The translations under genes were made by a program, and so were the position numbers. A stretch of DNA of 64,000 nt from positions 186,001 to 250,000 of the forward strand of contig CAVQOL010000027.1 in NCBI GenBank assembly GCA_963714415.1. Reading direction: 5' to 3'. Positions within the stretch are counted from its first letter, which is position 1. Every line of letters starts with the position of its first letter. This document shows positions 48,817-59,961 of the stretch, one piece after another. The stretch comes from JAGXRK01 sp963714415 (lineage in GTDB: Bacteria > Bacteroidota > Ignavibacteria > Ignavibacteriales > Ignavibacteriaceae). The notes beneath the pieces were generated by a model. That model was not told where the DNA came from, did not search any database, and saw only the letters and a program-made list of their open reading frames with translations.

Positions 48817-51800
48817 ATGAAGAAAATTCTTTCAATAATATTTGTTTGCTCATATTTTATTTTCCCGCAAGCTGACACAACTCTGATTCTAAGTGAAATT
48901 ATGTTTATACCTCCTTCAGGCAATAATGAGTTTATTGAGATTTTTAATTTAAGCGAAACCGAAAGTGTTGATTTAAGCGGGTATAAGTTCAAATATTCCA
49001 CAGCCGGGATTGATATATTCATAGATGCCGGTTTTGGGACCATACTTCCTCCACGCTCTTATGCAGTTGTTTTTGAAGGAGACTATGATATCACTACAGG
49101 AATTTATTCGGGCTTAGTCCCTTCAAGTGCTCTAATATTAAAAATATCAGATAATTCTTTTGGTTCAACTGGAATGACTAATGACGGGGCTAGACCAACG
49201 TGGTTGATTAGTCCCGCTAATGACACGATCGATGCATATATTTACAGCGTTCCACAATGCCACTGCAATTTCAGATGAAAAAATTATTCTTAACAGAGAT
49301 TCGTCGCAAACCAACTGGGCAAACTCAATAGTAATAAATGGTACGCCTGGATTTAAAAATTCAGTTTCACTTACTGAGTTTGATCTGCAAATGGTTTCGC
49401 TGAGTTTTTCACCCACAGTTTTAATTCAAGAAGATGATGTTACAATTACAGCTAAAGTAAAAAACCGCGGGAGTAATATAGCAGCCAATTATTCAATTGA
49501 AATTTATAATGATTTGAATCTTGATTCTGTCGGAACATTAAATGAATTAATTTATTCCTCGAACTTTACTAATCTAAATCCTGGTGATTCAATTGAAGTA
49601 CAGACCTTTCTATACAATCTAGCTCAAGGTGAATATCAAATAATTGCTGATGTAATTTTTAATGAAGACGAAAATCTTAATAACAACAAATTAATGAAAC
49701 GATTTACAGTTTATCCTCCCGCTAACAATTATAATGATATCGTAATAAATGAAATAATGTATGCACCGCTTTCTCCTGAACCGGAATGGATAGAATTATA
49801 TAACAGAACTGATCAAACAATAAATTTAAAACGGTGGAAGTTTTCTGATGCTGCAAGCACTGTAACTATAACAACTCAGGATGTTTTCGTTCAACCGAAT
49901 AATTTTATTGTGCTTACCGCCGATTCTTCAATTTTAAATTTTTACGATGTCCCGGTTCAAATTTTACGACTTAGCCTTCCTGCTTTAAATAACACGGGAG
50001 ACAATGTTGTAATAAAAGATTCGCTTGGAGTGATCATTGATAGTTTAACTTATTTACCTTCCTGGGGCGGAAACACAGAAGGAAGATCACTCGAAAGATT
50101 TTCGGTTGATGATCAAAGTACGGTTTCTACTAACTGGGCGAGTTCAATCAGCCAATTTAAAGCAACTCCGGGGAAAATTAATTCCATCACTCCAAAAGTA
50201 AACGATCTAACAATTTCAAAATTTTCACCAACACTTCCCTATTCTATTATTGGAAATGATATTGAACTTAAAGCTCTTGTTAAAAATATAGGACTAAATA
50301 ATTCCGCAAATTTTAATCTTAAATTTTACAAAGATGTTAATGCTGACTCAATTCCAGAGCCGTTAGAATTATTGGTTTCACTTGCACAAAACGGAATAAT
50401 GGCCGGAGATAGCTTAGAAATACTCTATTCAACAAATCAGTTTGATGAAGGTATAAACAATTTTATTGCTCACATAGAAGATACTATTGATGACGATACA
50501 TCTAATAATATTGCTTTTACAAAAGTAACCGGTGTTCAGATCAATGAAATTCGAGGTGATATTGTCATCAACGAAATTATGTATGCTCCAATTTCTCCCG
50601 AACCCGAATGGATTGAGATTTTTAACCGCAGTGATAAAATAATCGATCTAAAAAATTACAAGATAGCAGATAACAATGATACTGTTGTTGTGATCACTCA
50701 ATCTATTTTGCTGAATCCAACTGAATATTACGTAATTGCATCAGATTCATCAATCAGAAATTTTTATAACATCCCTTCCGGTATTACTTTCAAAACGTTA
50801 CCTGCACTTAATAATACGGGCGATAAGATAATTCTTATTGATTCGCTTAACAGGACAATTGACTCACTGGAATATTTACCTGCATGGGGAGGGAGTAATG
50901 GAAACTCACTTGAAAGAATAGATGTTGAATTATCATCGATTGATTCCTCAAACTGGAAAACATCAACAAGTATATTTAAAGCAACTCCCGGTTACATAAA
51001 TTCGGTGACGAAAAAAGACTTTGATATGGCTGTTACAAATATTTTGTTCGATCCGAAATTTCCGTTGAAAGGTGATGATGTTGAAATATCAGCTTTTGTA
51101 AAAAACTTAGGAAAAAATTCCTGCAACATTTGATATTCAACTTTTTGAAGATACAAATCTTGACTCAATACCTGATCAACTGATTAGTCAGTTAAATCAG
51201 ATAAACCTGAATGCAGACGATTCAAGTGAAGTTTCATTTTCATATTTCATTAATAGTCTGCTAGATACAAAGGGTTTCTTTGTAAAGATTTTATTTATAA
51301 GTGATCAGGACACTACTAATAACTACTATTACAAAACTATTGAACCCGGATTTCCGGCACAATCAATTGTGATAAATGAAATCATGTTTACTCCGCTCGG
51401 CGGTGAACCTGAATGGATAGAACTTTTTAACAGATCAGAAGAAGCGATTAACCTTTTAGGATGGAGTGTGAAAGATATACTTACAACTCCTGCAACTGCT
51501 CTAATCAATTCCGATTTGATTATTCAACCCGGCTCGTATGTTGTTTTGACTAGAGATTCGTCGATACTAAATTTTCACAGGTTTATTCCTTCATCAATTT
51601 TCAAAATAAGTCTTCCTGTTCTTAATAATGATATTGACGGAGTAATTCTTAGAGATCAACGCGGATTAACTATTGATTCTGTTCTTTATAACAGTCAGTG
51701 GGGTGGAATAAATGGTTATTCACTGGAAAGAATTTCTGTCGATGCACAAAGCACCTTGCCTGTTAACTGGGCTTCTTCAATTGACATAGAACAAAGCACT

Positions 51801-53490
51801 CCCGGAAGAATTAACAGCATTACACCGAAACAATTTGATATAAGAATATCGGGGCTGAGATTTGAACCAAGATTTCCTGTGAGCGGTGATGATGTTTTTA
51901 TTATTGCAGATATTAAAAACAGCGGCACATCTAGTGCCGATAATTTTATAGTTGAATTTTATATTGATACCGATTCAAACAATGTAATTGATCTTTTGCT
52001 AAGTTCAGTTTCATCAACAAATTTAAATGCGGGTGATTCGATACAAATTATTTCTTCATCACCATTACAAAACATTCAATCAAAAACAATTGCCGCGGTA
52101 AGAGTTATCTTTGAATTTGATGAAGACACATTAAATAATTATTTCGAGAGCACAATTCAGCCCGGGGAAGCACAAAATATTATTATAATAAATGAAGTAA
52201 TGTATAATCCTGCTGATGGCGAACCGGAATGGATTGAGTTCGTGAATGCATCAGGTATGACGATCAATCTTGCAAACTGGTCTGTTAGTGATGTTTTAAC
52301 CACTCCTTTAAAAAGCTTTATTACAACAACAGATTTTCTCGTAGAGCAAAATGAATATTTCATCATTGCCCGAGATTCAACAATTTATAATTTACATCCC
52401 GATATTGAAGCAAAAGTTTTTTATGCAAACTTTGGAACTTTAGGTAATACATCAGACGGTGTTATTATTTATGATTATCGTGATGGAATTATTGACAGTT
52501 TATTCTATCGTTCAAGTTGGGGAGGAAAGAAAGGATATTCTCTCGAACGAATTTCTATCGAAGGAGAGACAAACGACAGTTTAAACTGGTCGACTTCTCT
52601 GAGTGTTAATGGAAGCACTCCCGGAGAAGAAAATTCGTTTTCAGGAATTCCATCTTATCCCCGAAATGCACTTACTATAAATGAAATAATGTTTGATCCG
52701 GAAACCGGTAACAGCGAGTTTGTTGAATTTATTAATATGAGATAATGATTCCGTTAATGTTGGCGGATGGAAAATTGAAGATGAGAATTCAAACTTTTAC
52801 AGATTGAGTGATATCAGTTTTACAATTCCACCGCATTCATATTTTATTCTGGCATCAGACTCAACAATTTTAACACGATTTAATCTTTTTGATTATCCAC
52901 ATTTAACAATAGTCGGCGCATCGAGTTTGGGACTGGTAAACACAGGCGAACTTATACTATTAAAAGATGTGAAGGGAAATATAATTGATTCTGTTTGGTA
53001 CTCTGATAAATGGCACAATAAAAACATAACTATCACAAAGGGAAAATCTTTAGAAAGAATTAACCCGTTATTGAGCGGAAACGATCCTATGAATTGGAGT
53101 ACAAGTGTTGATTATTCAGGTGGAACACCGGGAAAAGTGAACAGCATTTTCGCAGAAAACCTAAATAAAGAAAAAAATATTTCCGTTTCACCAAATCCAT
53201 TCTCGCCGGATAATGACGGCTTTGAAGATTTTACTATTATCAATTATAATCTTACTCAAGCAACTGCACAGGTACGTGTTAAGATATTCGATAACAAAGG
53301 AAGACTTTTAAGAACACTGTTAAATAACGCTCCAAGCGGACAAAGCGGTTCAATTATTTTTGATGGACTTAATGATGACGGTCAGGTTTTACGAATAGGA
53401 ATTTATATTGTTTTCCTTGAAGCTATGAATGATAATGCAGGTATTGTCGAAACAATAAAAACTGTTGTGGTAGTTGCAAGAAAGTTGTAA
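48817..53490 (+). CDS. Giant secreted lamin-tail-domain protein (three frameshifts)
   Basis: About 1,557 residues after repair. Signal peptide MKKILSIIFVCSYFIFPQ. Six lamin-tail domains (LTD), starting near 48880, 49735, 50560, 51370, 52180 and 52670, each with INEIMY-P then EPEWIELYN, DSSILNFY, and WGG-x-SLERI. The middle LTDs alternate with CARDB-like beta domains (DVTITAKVKNRG, DVFIIADIKNSG) in a unit of about 810 bp. It ends with VSPNPFSPDNDGFED and a FlgD-like Ig fold (GQVLRIGIYIVFLEA). Frames break near 49255, 51118 and 52740; each time homology continues in the next frame with no start codon, so this is one gene. Probably a surface adhesin or nuclease-free scaffold. Confidence 0.85.
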
Positions 53491-53537
53491 TAAAAATCAA
53501 AGATGAAAGCTTGCAGTTGAAGCTACAATTCGGTTAA

Positions 53538-54029
53538 TTATTCAGATTGATCTTCAATTTCTTTTATAATTTTTTTAGCTTCAAGCACCTCTGAGCAAGG
53601 AACTACAAGTTTTATTTCATTTATAATTACATTTTGTGAATCTCCTGCAGCACGAAACAGTGAATGATCACTTCCACCTAAGTGCATCGGAGTGGCTTTA
53701 CGATTGTAAATGAATGGATGTAGTTCTTCATTCTCTAAGCATGATTTAATATAATTTACCAGTGCCTCATCCGGTGAACCGAATACTCTTGCCATTCCTT
53801 CAACAATTTCATAACTGGAATGTTCATCACATAGAAAGATATTATTCACTCTAAGGCCGCATTTTTTACAATACGCCTGGAGACATATCGTGCATACACC
53901 GGCAGCATCTCTTTCTGAATGATTTATACATTGAACATCATCGATAAAAAGACTGCCGCATTTGCCGCAAAACTCAGAATCAGCGCTCATTTCGTTGCCG
54001 CAATAATCACAAAATATTTTATCAGGCAT
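53538..54029 (-). CDS. Zinc-ribbon / B-box-like protein with DUF2007-type tail
   Basis: 163 residues. N-terminal zinc ribbon FCDYCGNEM...FCGKCGS, then a second cysteine/histidine cluster, QCINHSERDAAGVCTICLQAYCKKCG...LCDEH, resembling a B-box. The C-terminal 75 residues (ARVFGSPDEALVNYIKSCLENEEL...LVVPCSEVLEAKKIIKEIE) match the DUF2007 putative signal-transducing domain. Cytosolic. A long hairpin lies 27 bases upstream of its start. Function unknown. Confidence 0.75.
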   Translation of the reverse strand: MPDKIFCDYCGNEMSADSEFCGKCGSLFIDDVQCINHSERDAAGVCTICLQAYCKKCGLRVNNIFLCDEHSSYEIVEGMARVFGSPDEALVNYIKSCLENEELHPFIYNRKATPMHLGGSDHSLFRAAGDSQNVIINEIKLVVPCSEVLEAKKIIKEIEDQSE

Positions 54030-54055
54030 AAAAACCGTATCGCTTTCTAATTAAT

Positions 54056-54077
54056 CCCCGACTTAAAAAAGTCGGGG
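54056..54077. terminator. Strong hairpin between two minus-strand genes
   Basis: CCCCGACTT (54056-54064), a 4-base A loop, AAGTCGGGG (54069-54077): a perfect 9-bp GC-rich stem. It lies 56 bases after the haem-barrel gene stop and just before the zinc-ribbon gene. No long U-run follows, so termination is likely but not certain. Confidence 0.6.
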
Positions 54078-54132
54078 TGATAAATATCTTTTATTAAATA
54101 TAATGGTACATTCAAAATAAAAAGAGAATCAA

Positions 54133-55335
54133 CTAAAACGCTGAAACAAATCCTATTCCAAATCTACCGTATTCCTGTGTAAAGTTATGAGAATACTCAG
54201 CAACCAATCTTATATTTCTTCTTAACATATAACCAAAATGTCCGGAAAATGTTTTAATGTCTAAGTGAGCTTGTTCAGATTCAATCCAATTAAACAATCC
54301 TGCTGTATACCATTTGCTGTCATCACCTTCCGGGCGATAAATAAGTTCTGCAAATGCTCCACGGGTTTTATATTCCAATGATATTGTTTCACTAATCCAA
54401 CTGGGATAAAAGAAAGGATTATCATCTTTTCTTTCAACATATTGCAGATTTAATTCAAGCGGATCAAAACTAATAGTTGCATCACCACCAAACATCGTAA
54501 CTTCGTTTGTCTGTTCAGAAAATTCAGAGCCAAACGCATTCTCTCCTGATTCTTTTCCAAAAAATCCAAAACCACCCAATCTGAAATACTCACAGACATC
54601 CTGAGAAATTCTTCCCATAAAATTTTTATACTTATCATTGTCAAAGTTTCTGAAAACATTTGCCTCTCCTATTCCGGTTCCATTTAATACCTCAAAAATG
54701 ATATCCGTACCAGATTCAAAGCCGTAGGTAAGCATAATACCACGATCGTATGTAAGGTTGATGTTCGAATGCCCGACCTTTGTTTTATATATTTCATAAT
54801 CATCAAAAGTCAAACGAAGCTCACGTTTGAATAAAGGATCGGAGACCTGGAATTGTCCTACATAAGCATCAAGTTCACTTCCAAAGAGATCATTAAACAT
54901 AATGAAGGCATCTTCTACTCCAGCAACTTCACCTCTTTCGCTTAAAAAGAAGTAAAAATAATATGCTACATCGGGAGCGATTGCACCGCCGGATAAAAGT
55001 TTTACCAGATATGGAGCTGTAAAATCGGCTTGTTCGGTGTTCTTGTTGTTGTATGTAACATAGCCTTCCAGCCTGAGTGCGATTGGAAGATCTCGTATTA
55101 ATGAAAGTTCCGGATCACCTGTATCAACAAAATATCTCGGTGCATCCTGATCTTTGAGTAAAAAGCCGTTTCCAGCAAACTCATCTCCAAAATCTTTTAA
55201 TGCAGGAAATTGTGAGTGACACGTTTTACAAGTCATATTATATTTTCTTGCAAATGCAGGAATAGCAAGAATATCACTAGCAAAAAATGTAACAATGACG
55301 AAAGATAAAACCGTTATTGTAAATGTTTTTTTCAT
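54133..55335 (-). CDS. Outer-membrane barrel with an N-terminal c-type haem site
   Basis: 400 residues with a signal peptide ending near ILAIPAFA. Directly after it comes one haem c motif, TCKTCHSQFP (CxxCH at about residues 36-40). The rest alternates amphipathic strands with aromatic girdles (FRLGGFGFFG, LNLQYVERKD, AFAELIYRP, IRLVAEYSHNF) and ends in an aromatic, VSAF, like an outer-membrane beta-barrel. A barrel fused to a single haem recalls cytochrome-linked porin-like proteins. It lies downstream of a five-haem cytochrome in the same direction. Electron transport through the outer membrane is plausible inference. Confidence 0.8.
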   Translation of the reverse strand: MKKTFTITVLSFVIVTFFASDILAIPAFARKYNMTCKTCHSQFPALKDFGDEFAGNGFLLKDQDAPRYFVDTGDPELSLIRDLPIALRLEGYVTYNNKNTEQADFTAPYLVKLLSGGAIAPDVAYYFYFFLSERGEVAGVEDAFIMFNDLFGSELDAYVGQFQVSDPLFKRELRLTFDDYEIYKTKVGHSNINLTYDRGIMLTYGFESGTDIIFEVLNGTGIGEANVFRNFDNDKYKNFMGRISQDVCEYFRLGGFGFFGKESGENAFGSEFSEQTNEVTMFGGDATISFDPLELNLQYVERKDDNPFFYPSWISETISLEYKTRGAFAELIYRPEGDDSKWYTAGLFNWIESEQAHLDIKTFSGHFGYMLRRNIRLVAEYSHNFTQEYGRFGIGFVSAF

Positions 55336-55369
55336 TTTAATCCTCAGTGTTTTGTACTGTTATTCCGCA

Positions 55370-55441
55370 CCTGCTTGCAGCAGGCAAGGCTGATGCGAAA
55401 TTTACTATTATATTTAATGGATGCCGGATCAAGTCCGGCAT
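55370..55441. repeat. Two REP-like palindromes
   Basis: CCTGC (55370-55374) pairs with GCAGG (55380-55384), and ATGCCGGA (55421-55428) pairs with TCCGGCAT (55434-55441). The second belongs to the widespread GGATGCCGGATCAAGTCCGG type of intergenic repeat. Both lie between the cytochrome and the haem-barrel gene. Confidence 0.65.
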
Positions 55442-55453
55442 GACAAAAAGAAA

Positions 55454-56800
55454 TCAAGGTAAAACTGTTACAAAAGTCGAATGTTCATTGACTTTTATTA
55501 TTTCTTCTTCGTCATCTGGAACATTCAAAAAATCTGCAACTGGTTTAACTAATTTTTGATAGTTAAGTACAGCGGTAACTTTTAATTCACCAGGCGCAAT
55601 ATTATTTGGAAGAATAAAAGTAAAATATTCAAGCTTTGTCTCACGTGGTCCAAGTCTGTAATCAACACCGAGCGATTTAGTATTCCACTGTTGTATTGTT
55701 ATTCTTCCTTGCGGATCGAAATATGGCATCCTGAATATTCTGTTGCCGATTGGAATTCCATCACGCTGTACACCTTTAAAGTTTGGATCATTCTTTGCAA
55801 TTCCCATATCCTGATAACCTAAAACATCTGCACTTATAGTATATTCTTCTCCATCAAAACCTTTTTTATCTACAGGCAAGTGATAGGTTTTTCCTTTTGC
55901 ATCAACAGCTTCAACATTCATCCAAACAATTCTATCTTCAACAGATCCTGTTGGAAATTTGTGTCCGGTTTTCTGATTGAATAAAGCCACAGTAAACTTA
56001 ATTGTCTCACCGGGCTCAGCTTCTCTGATATCTGGATGAATTCTTAATTCAATTGTTCCTTTAACTTTACCTGGATCATGTGCTCCATGAAATAAATGTT
56101 GCCAAACGTCCGGATATTTATTTCCCATAGCAGCAGAGTAACCTTCGGCTTGCGTCATATGGCAATTCTGACATTTCACACCTTCTTTTGAATAAGGTCC
56201 TTCTTTCCATTCAAGATGAGTTGATTTAACCCAAATACCGTAAGGGCTTTTTTCATTATGGCATGCTCCACAAAATTCTGCGGAACTCAGAAAATCAGAT
56301 TTCATTACCTGATGTTCTGGAGATTCGCCTGTTCCACGCGGACCATATTTAACATCACCTGGATTTGAGATAAAATTGAAGTTAAACGGTGTATCTCCTT
56401 CAAATCCGGTAACCGAATGGCAAAGTTCACAAGATACAGATTCATTGGCACGGGAGTTCATTTCAGGTTTTGGCGGTGGGACATCACCAACGAGAAAAGA
56501 AATTGGAGCGTGGCATCCATTACAGCCTTCTTTTACTTCTCTAACTACGGGATCTTTTTCGGCATGTGGAATAGCAAGTTCAAAGTATTCTATTTCATCC
56601 CAATGATGTGTATATGCTTGTGACATCATCGCCTGTTTCCACTGTTGATAAATATCAACGTGGCAGGAAGTTCCACAAAACTGTGGGGTTTTATATTCAT
56701 CATACTTTCTTGTTCCAAGTGCTTCAGCACCAGCTTTAACCTGGGCATAAGAAGGACAAAGAAATAATATGGATAGAATAATAGTGAGCTTTTTTTTCAT
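55454..56800 (-). CDS. Five-haem cytochrome c family protein
   Basis: 448 residues with a signal peptide ending near SYAQ. Haem sites in order: CGTSCH (a CxxxCH variant), CNGCH, CELCH, CGACH and CQNCH, all in the first 230 residues, in the style of cytochrome c554-like multihaem proteins. A beta-rich C-terminal domain (about 260-430) follows with GETIKFTVALFNQKTGHKFPTG, whose histidine may bind haem or metal. Periplasmic electron carrier or reductase. The 118-base gap to the haem-bearing barrel gene holds two REP-like palindromes; co-transcription is possible. Confidence 0.9.
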   Translation of the reverse strand: MKKKLTIILSILFLCPSYAQVKAGAEALGTRKYDEYKTPQFCGTSCHVDIYQQWKQAMMSQAYTHHWDEIEYFELAIPHAEKDPVVREVKEGCNGCHAPISFLVGDVPPPKPEMNSRANESVSCELCHSVTGFEGDTPFNFNFISNPGDVKYGPRGTGESPEHQVMKSDFLSSAEFCGACHNEKSPYGIWVKSTHLEWKEGPYSKEGVKCQNCHMTQAEGYSAAMGNKYPDVWQHLFHGAHDPGKVKGTIELRIHPDIREAEPGETIKFTVALFNQKTGHKFPTGSVEDRIVWMNVEAVDAKGKTYHLPVDKKGFDGEEYTISADVLGYQDMGIAKNDPNFKGVQRDGIPIGNRIFRMPYFDPQGRITIQQWNTKSLGVDYRLGPRETKLEYFTFILPNNIAPGELKVTAVLNYQKLVKPVADFLNVPDDEEEIIKVNEHSTFVTVLP

Positions 56801-57213
56801 ATTTACCTCCCAGTAAATTGATATATGAATCGAAATTGATTAGAAATTTCTATTATATAATTTTTTGAGTAAGACAATAAGATGTTTAGTTGCTTGAATA
56901 AGCAATAAGAGGATAGAGGGAATATAGAAATAAAAAAACTAATCAAAATAAGTTCCCTTAATACATTTAAAAACTAAGTAAATCAATAATCAAAGTCATT
57001 ATTATTTTTATAATATAATAAACAAAATTTTATATTTTCACGTTTATTTAATTTGATAGATTATAATAATTTTGGAAGATAAACCGGCAGGATTTTATTG
57101 GCAAAAGTCTGAACTTGGGATAAAGATAGATTTAAGATTAAAAAAAAGGACGACGATTACTCGCCGTCCTCAATAAATATTCTTAGAGAATAATTATTTT
57201 TTGTTACCCCTTA
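56801..57213. other. Intergenic region upstream of the cytochrome gene
   Basis: 413 AT-rich bases. Apart from the terminator at 57139-57170 that closes the small Gly-rich gene, I see no coding frame, RNA gene or recognisable operator. It should hold the cytochrome promoter. Confidence 0.5.
57139..57170 (-). terminator. Rho-independent terminator of the DxDGDG protein gene 1
   Basis: On the minus strand AGGACGGCGA (57170-57161) and TCGTCGTCCT (57056 offset: 57056 is not involved; the arm is 57156-57147) form a 10-bp stem with one G-U pair and loop GTAA, followed by eight or nine T. It starts 44 bases after the stop of the gene at 57214. Confidence 0.9.
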
Positions 57214-57729
57214 TTATTTTCTGCTACCCCTTTTAGTTCCGCTTGCAGACCCAGTTTCTGTCCCAGGACCATAACCTGTGCCGTCTTTAGGACCAATTCC
57301 ATCATTGCCTGTACCGTCGCCAGGACCATATTTATTTCCGTCAAATTTATTGACATTTCCTTTTTTGGTTGCCTGTTTAAGAGCAGTTCCATCGCCTTCA
57401 GAATTAGCGGCATTATCATTAATACCGTCACCATCTTCATCAACAAATTTCTTTAATGGTTTTTCATCACCCTTCAAAGCTTTTGCTTCACCGCGTAATT
57501 GTTCTCTGGTCATTGTACCCTCATTAGTTCTGGTCAATGTTCCCTTTTCTTCACGAACTTCAAGTCGGTTTTGTGTCTCTGCGCCTTCATTTTTAAGTTG
57601 AGTTTGCACTGCCTCTTCATCCCCTTTTTTCTGTTCCTTTGTACCATCTTCCTGAGCAAAAAGATTGGTTGATGCGAAAGCTATTGCAATTACTATTGCC
57701 AATAAGCTTAAAAGATTTCTTGTTTTCAT
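57214..57729 (-). CDS. Small secreted Gly-rich protein with DxDGDG motif (1)
   Basis: 171 residues with a signal peptide ending near NLFAQ. The middle is charged and repetitive (EEAVQTQLKNEGAETQNRLE, then TRTNEGTMTREQLRGEAKALKG). It is followed by one calcium-loop-like motif, DEDGDGINDN, and a glycine-rich tail of GPGDGTGNDG-type repeats ending in basic TKRGSRK. The calcium loop resembles a thrombospondin type 3 or EF-hand loop. A good AGGGAG ribosome site precedes the ATG. A sigma-54-like promoter and a dyad are upstream. A second, related small protein lies at 62456. Function unknown; a calcium-binding surface or matrix protein is possible. Confidence 0.7.
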   Translation of the reverse strand: MKTRNLLSLLAIVIAIAFASTNLFAQEDGTKEQKKGDEEAVQTQLKNEGAETQNRLEVREEKGTLTRTNEGTMTREQLRGEAKALKGDEKPLKKFVDEDGDGINDNAANSEGDGTALKQATKKGNVNKFDGNKYGPGDGTGNDGIGPKDGTGYGPGTETGSASGTKRGSRK

Positions 57730-57775
57730 TTTACAACTCCCTGTTTTGTTGTTTGTTATGTTTTGGTTTAGTTAT

Positions 57776-57791
57776 TCCAATAGCCGTGCCA
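57776..57791 (-). promoter_or_regulatory. Sigma-54-like -24/-12 promoter
   Basis: On the minus strand TGGCACGGCTATTGGA: a perfect -24 box TGGCAC, correct 5-base spacing, and TTGGA against the consensus TTGCW (one mismatch at the important C). The predicted start point is about 36 bases before the ATG at 57729. Confidence 0.55.
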
Positions 57792-57841
57792 TTGCCAAAA
57801 TTAGCTATTATTAAGTAATAATTTGCCTTTTTTGCTATATG

Positions 57842-57888
57842 TTCGACTTTATTGACGAATTAAAACGACCTAATAGACGAATTAAAAC
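57842..57888. promoter_or_regulatory. Candidate activator-binding dyad plus direct repeats
   Basis: Imperfect dyad TTCGAC-N6-GACGAA at 57842-57859, shared with 62885-62902. GACGAATTAAAAC is directly repeated at 57854-57866 and 57876-57888, 22 bases apart (two helical turns). It lies between the divergent small-protein and kinase genes and 50 bases upstream of the -24 box. Confidence 0.5.
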
Positions 57889-57935
57889 TATCTATTTTTA
57901 TTTTATATCAATCAAATATTAAAGTAATTTTGTAT

Positions 57936-59961
57936 ATGAAGAATAGGTTTAAACTGAAGCCCAAAACAGTTGTTCTAATAGCAGGAATAATTGCTATGAT
58001 TATGTTTACATCATCATTTATTGAACTTAATCAAAGTAAAAAGGAAATTTTTCAACTTCTCTATGAGCATTCCTCTGCTCTCATAGAATCAATCATACAA
58101 AGCAGCCATAATACTCTTAATTCAAGTTTTGAAATTGAAGACCTAATAACAGATAGACTTCTTAACGATGCCAGACTAATAAAGCGATTAGATCATACTA
58201 AATTACTTAGTAAAGACGAATTAATTAAGATTGCCAGGGAAAATCAACTGTATCATATCAACATTTTTAATGAAAAAGGCAATCGTGTTTTGTCCAATTT
58301 AGAACCTGAACTGGATTTACAAGGCAATGAAAATAATAATTGGTATGATGAATTATCCTCAATCCTTAATGGAGAGACGGATGAACTTATAATCGGACTA
58401 CAGAGTTTGGAATTTGAGCAAGGTGAAAGATTCGCTGTCGCAATTTCACGCACAAACAAAAGAGGAGCCATAGTTGTTGATATTGATGCAGAGGATTTTC
58501 TTGAATTCCGAAAAAAAATCGGTATCGGAAAAATTCTTCAGGAAATGACAAAACATCCTGGAATTGAGTACATAGTATTACAGGATACAATAGGAATTCT
58601 TACCGCCAGCGAAAAAATTGATACTCTCGAAGCCATTCAGGGTTCAGAATTTCTTATGCGGGCTTTGCTTACAGATTCAACATTCTCAAGGATTACTGAT
58701 TTTTCTTCAAAAGAAGTCTATGAAGTCGTAAAATCATTCAAGATGGAAGATGAGATAGTTGGTCTTTATAGAATCGGAATTTCACTTGAAGCTGTCCGAC
58801 TTGTTGAATCGCGCATTGTAAGAAGACTAATCATTATCTCCGTGATTCTCGCAGCTATTTCAATAATTGTGTTAAGTATAATTTTTACAACACAAAATCT
58901 CAAATCGGTTTCTGAAGAGTATCAGAAAATTTAAAACACTTGCTTCTTCTGTTCTTGAAAATATGGGTGAAGCAGTTATTCTTCTTGATAAGGATAAAAA
59001 CATCACCCTTTTCAACAAATCTTCTGAAATTCTTTTTAATGAAAAGGTAGAAAATATTATTGGAACAAATATCTTTAAATTCAAGAAAAACATTTTAGAA
59101 TTATCCGATCAAAATTTTTCCAATTTTTTCCAAACTGAAAAATATTTTGAGAGAGAAATTAATCTTAATAATAACGTGAAATATTTGTTGCTTGATATAT
59201 CAATTATTTTTGATAATAATAATCAGGCGGAAAACTTTATTATCGTTATTAAAGATATGACTGAAATAACACAGCTTGAAAAAGAAGCAATAAAAAATGA
59301 AAAACTTACTGCCATGGGCGAACTCGCCTCTGGAGTTGCTCACGAAATAAGAAACCCGATTAATGCAATTGGAATGATTGCACAAAGATTAAACAAAGAG
59401 TTTTCTGTATCTTCACATCAAAATGAATATAACGAAATAACAGGACTTTTAAGAATAGAAGTAACCAGGATAAATAAAATCATTACTCAGTTTTTGAATT
59501 ATGCGAAACCTTTGGATATTAAAACAGACAAAGTTGATCTAAAAAAATTCTTTCAGGAAATAAATCATCTTTTTGATGAGCAAGCAAAACAAAAAAAAAT
59601 CAGGTTTATGGTAAAAGGTGATGACACTAAAGAATTTGTTTTTGACGCTGATTTGATTAAACAGGCTTTAATGAATATCATTCAGAATGCTTTTGATGCC
59701 GTAAATACAAATAGTGAAGTAAGCGTAAATTATAATTATCACCCGGACAAGCTTTTTATTGAAATAAAAGATACCGGCAAAGGTATTCCTGATAACGTGC
59801 AAAAAAGAATTTTTGATCTTTATTTTACCACCAGGAAAGAAGGAAACGGATTAGGATTAAGCATTGCACAAAAAATAATTTCTCAGCACAACGGCTTAAT
59901 TCAGTTATCAAGTACTGTAAACAAAGGAACAACTTTTAAAATAATTTTGCCAAAGCTATGA
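57936..59961 (+). CDS. NtrB-type membrane sensor histidine kinase (one frameshift)
   Basis: About 675 residues after repair. TM1 at about 12-30, a periplasmic sensor domain of about 250 residues (dCache-like guess), TM2 near 290-315, a PAS domain (MGEAVILLDKDKNITLFNKS), HisKA with the H-box SGVAHEIRNPINAIG and HATPase_c (NIIQNAFDAV, DTGKGIP, GNGLGLSIAQKI). The first frame ends at 58934 in EEYQKI; the next frame is open upstream of 58963 and encodes KFKTLASSVLENMG, so a single-base indel near 58928 splits one gene. ATG 57936 is preferred over TTG 57930. It overlaps the response regulator by 4 bases (ATGA), so the pair is cognate. Confidence 0.92.

Noticed and set aside
49220..52745. Four separate lamin-tail genes
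   Set aside because: Frames join within repeats with no starts, stops or ribosome sites between; one long gene with indels is simpler.
54056..54077. Hairpin as a definite Rho-independent terminator
   Set aside because: Strong stem but no T-run on either strand; kept only as a probable terminator.
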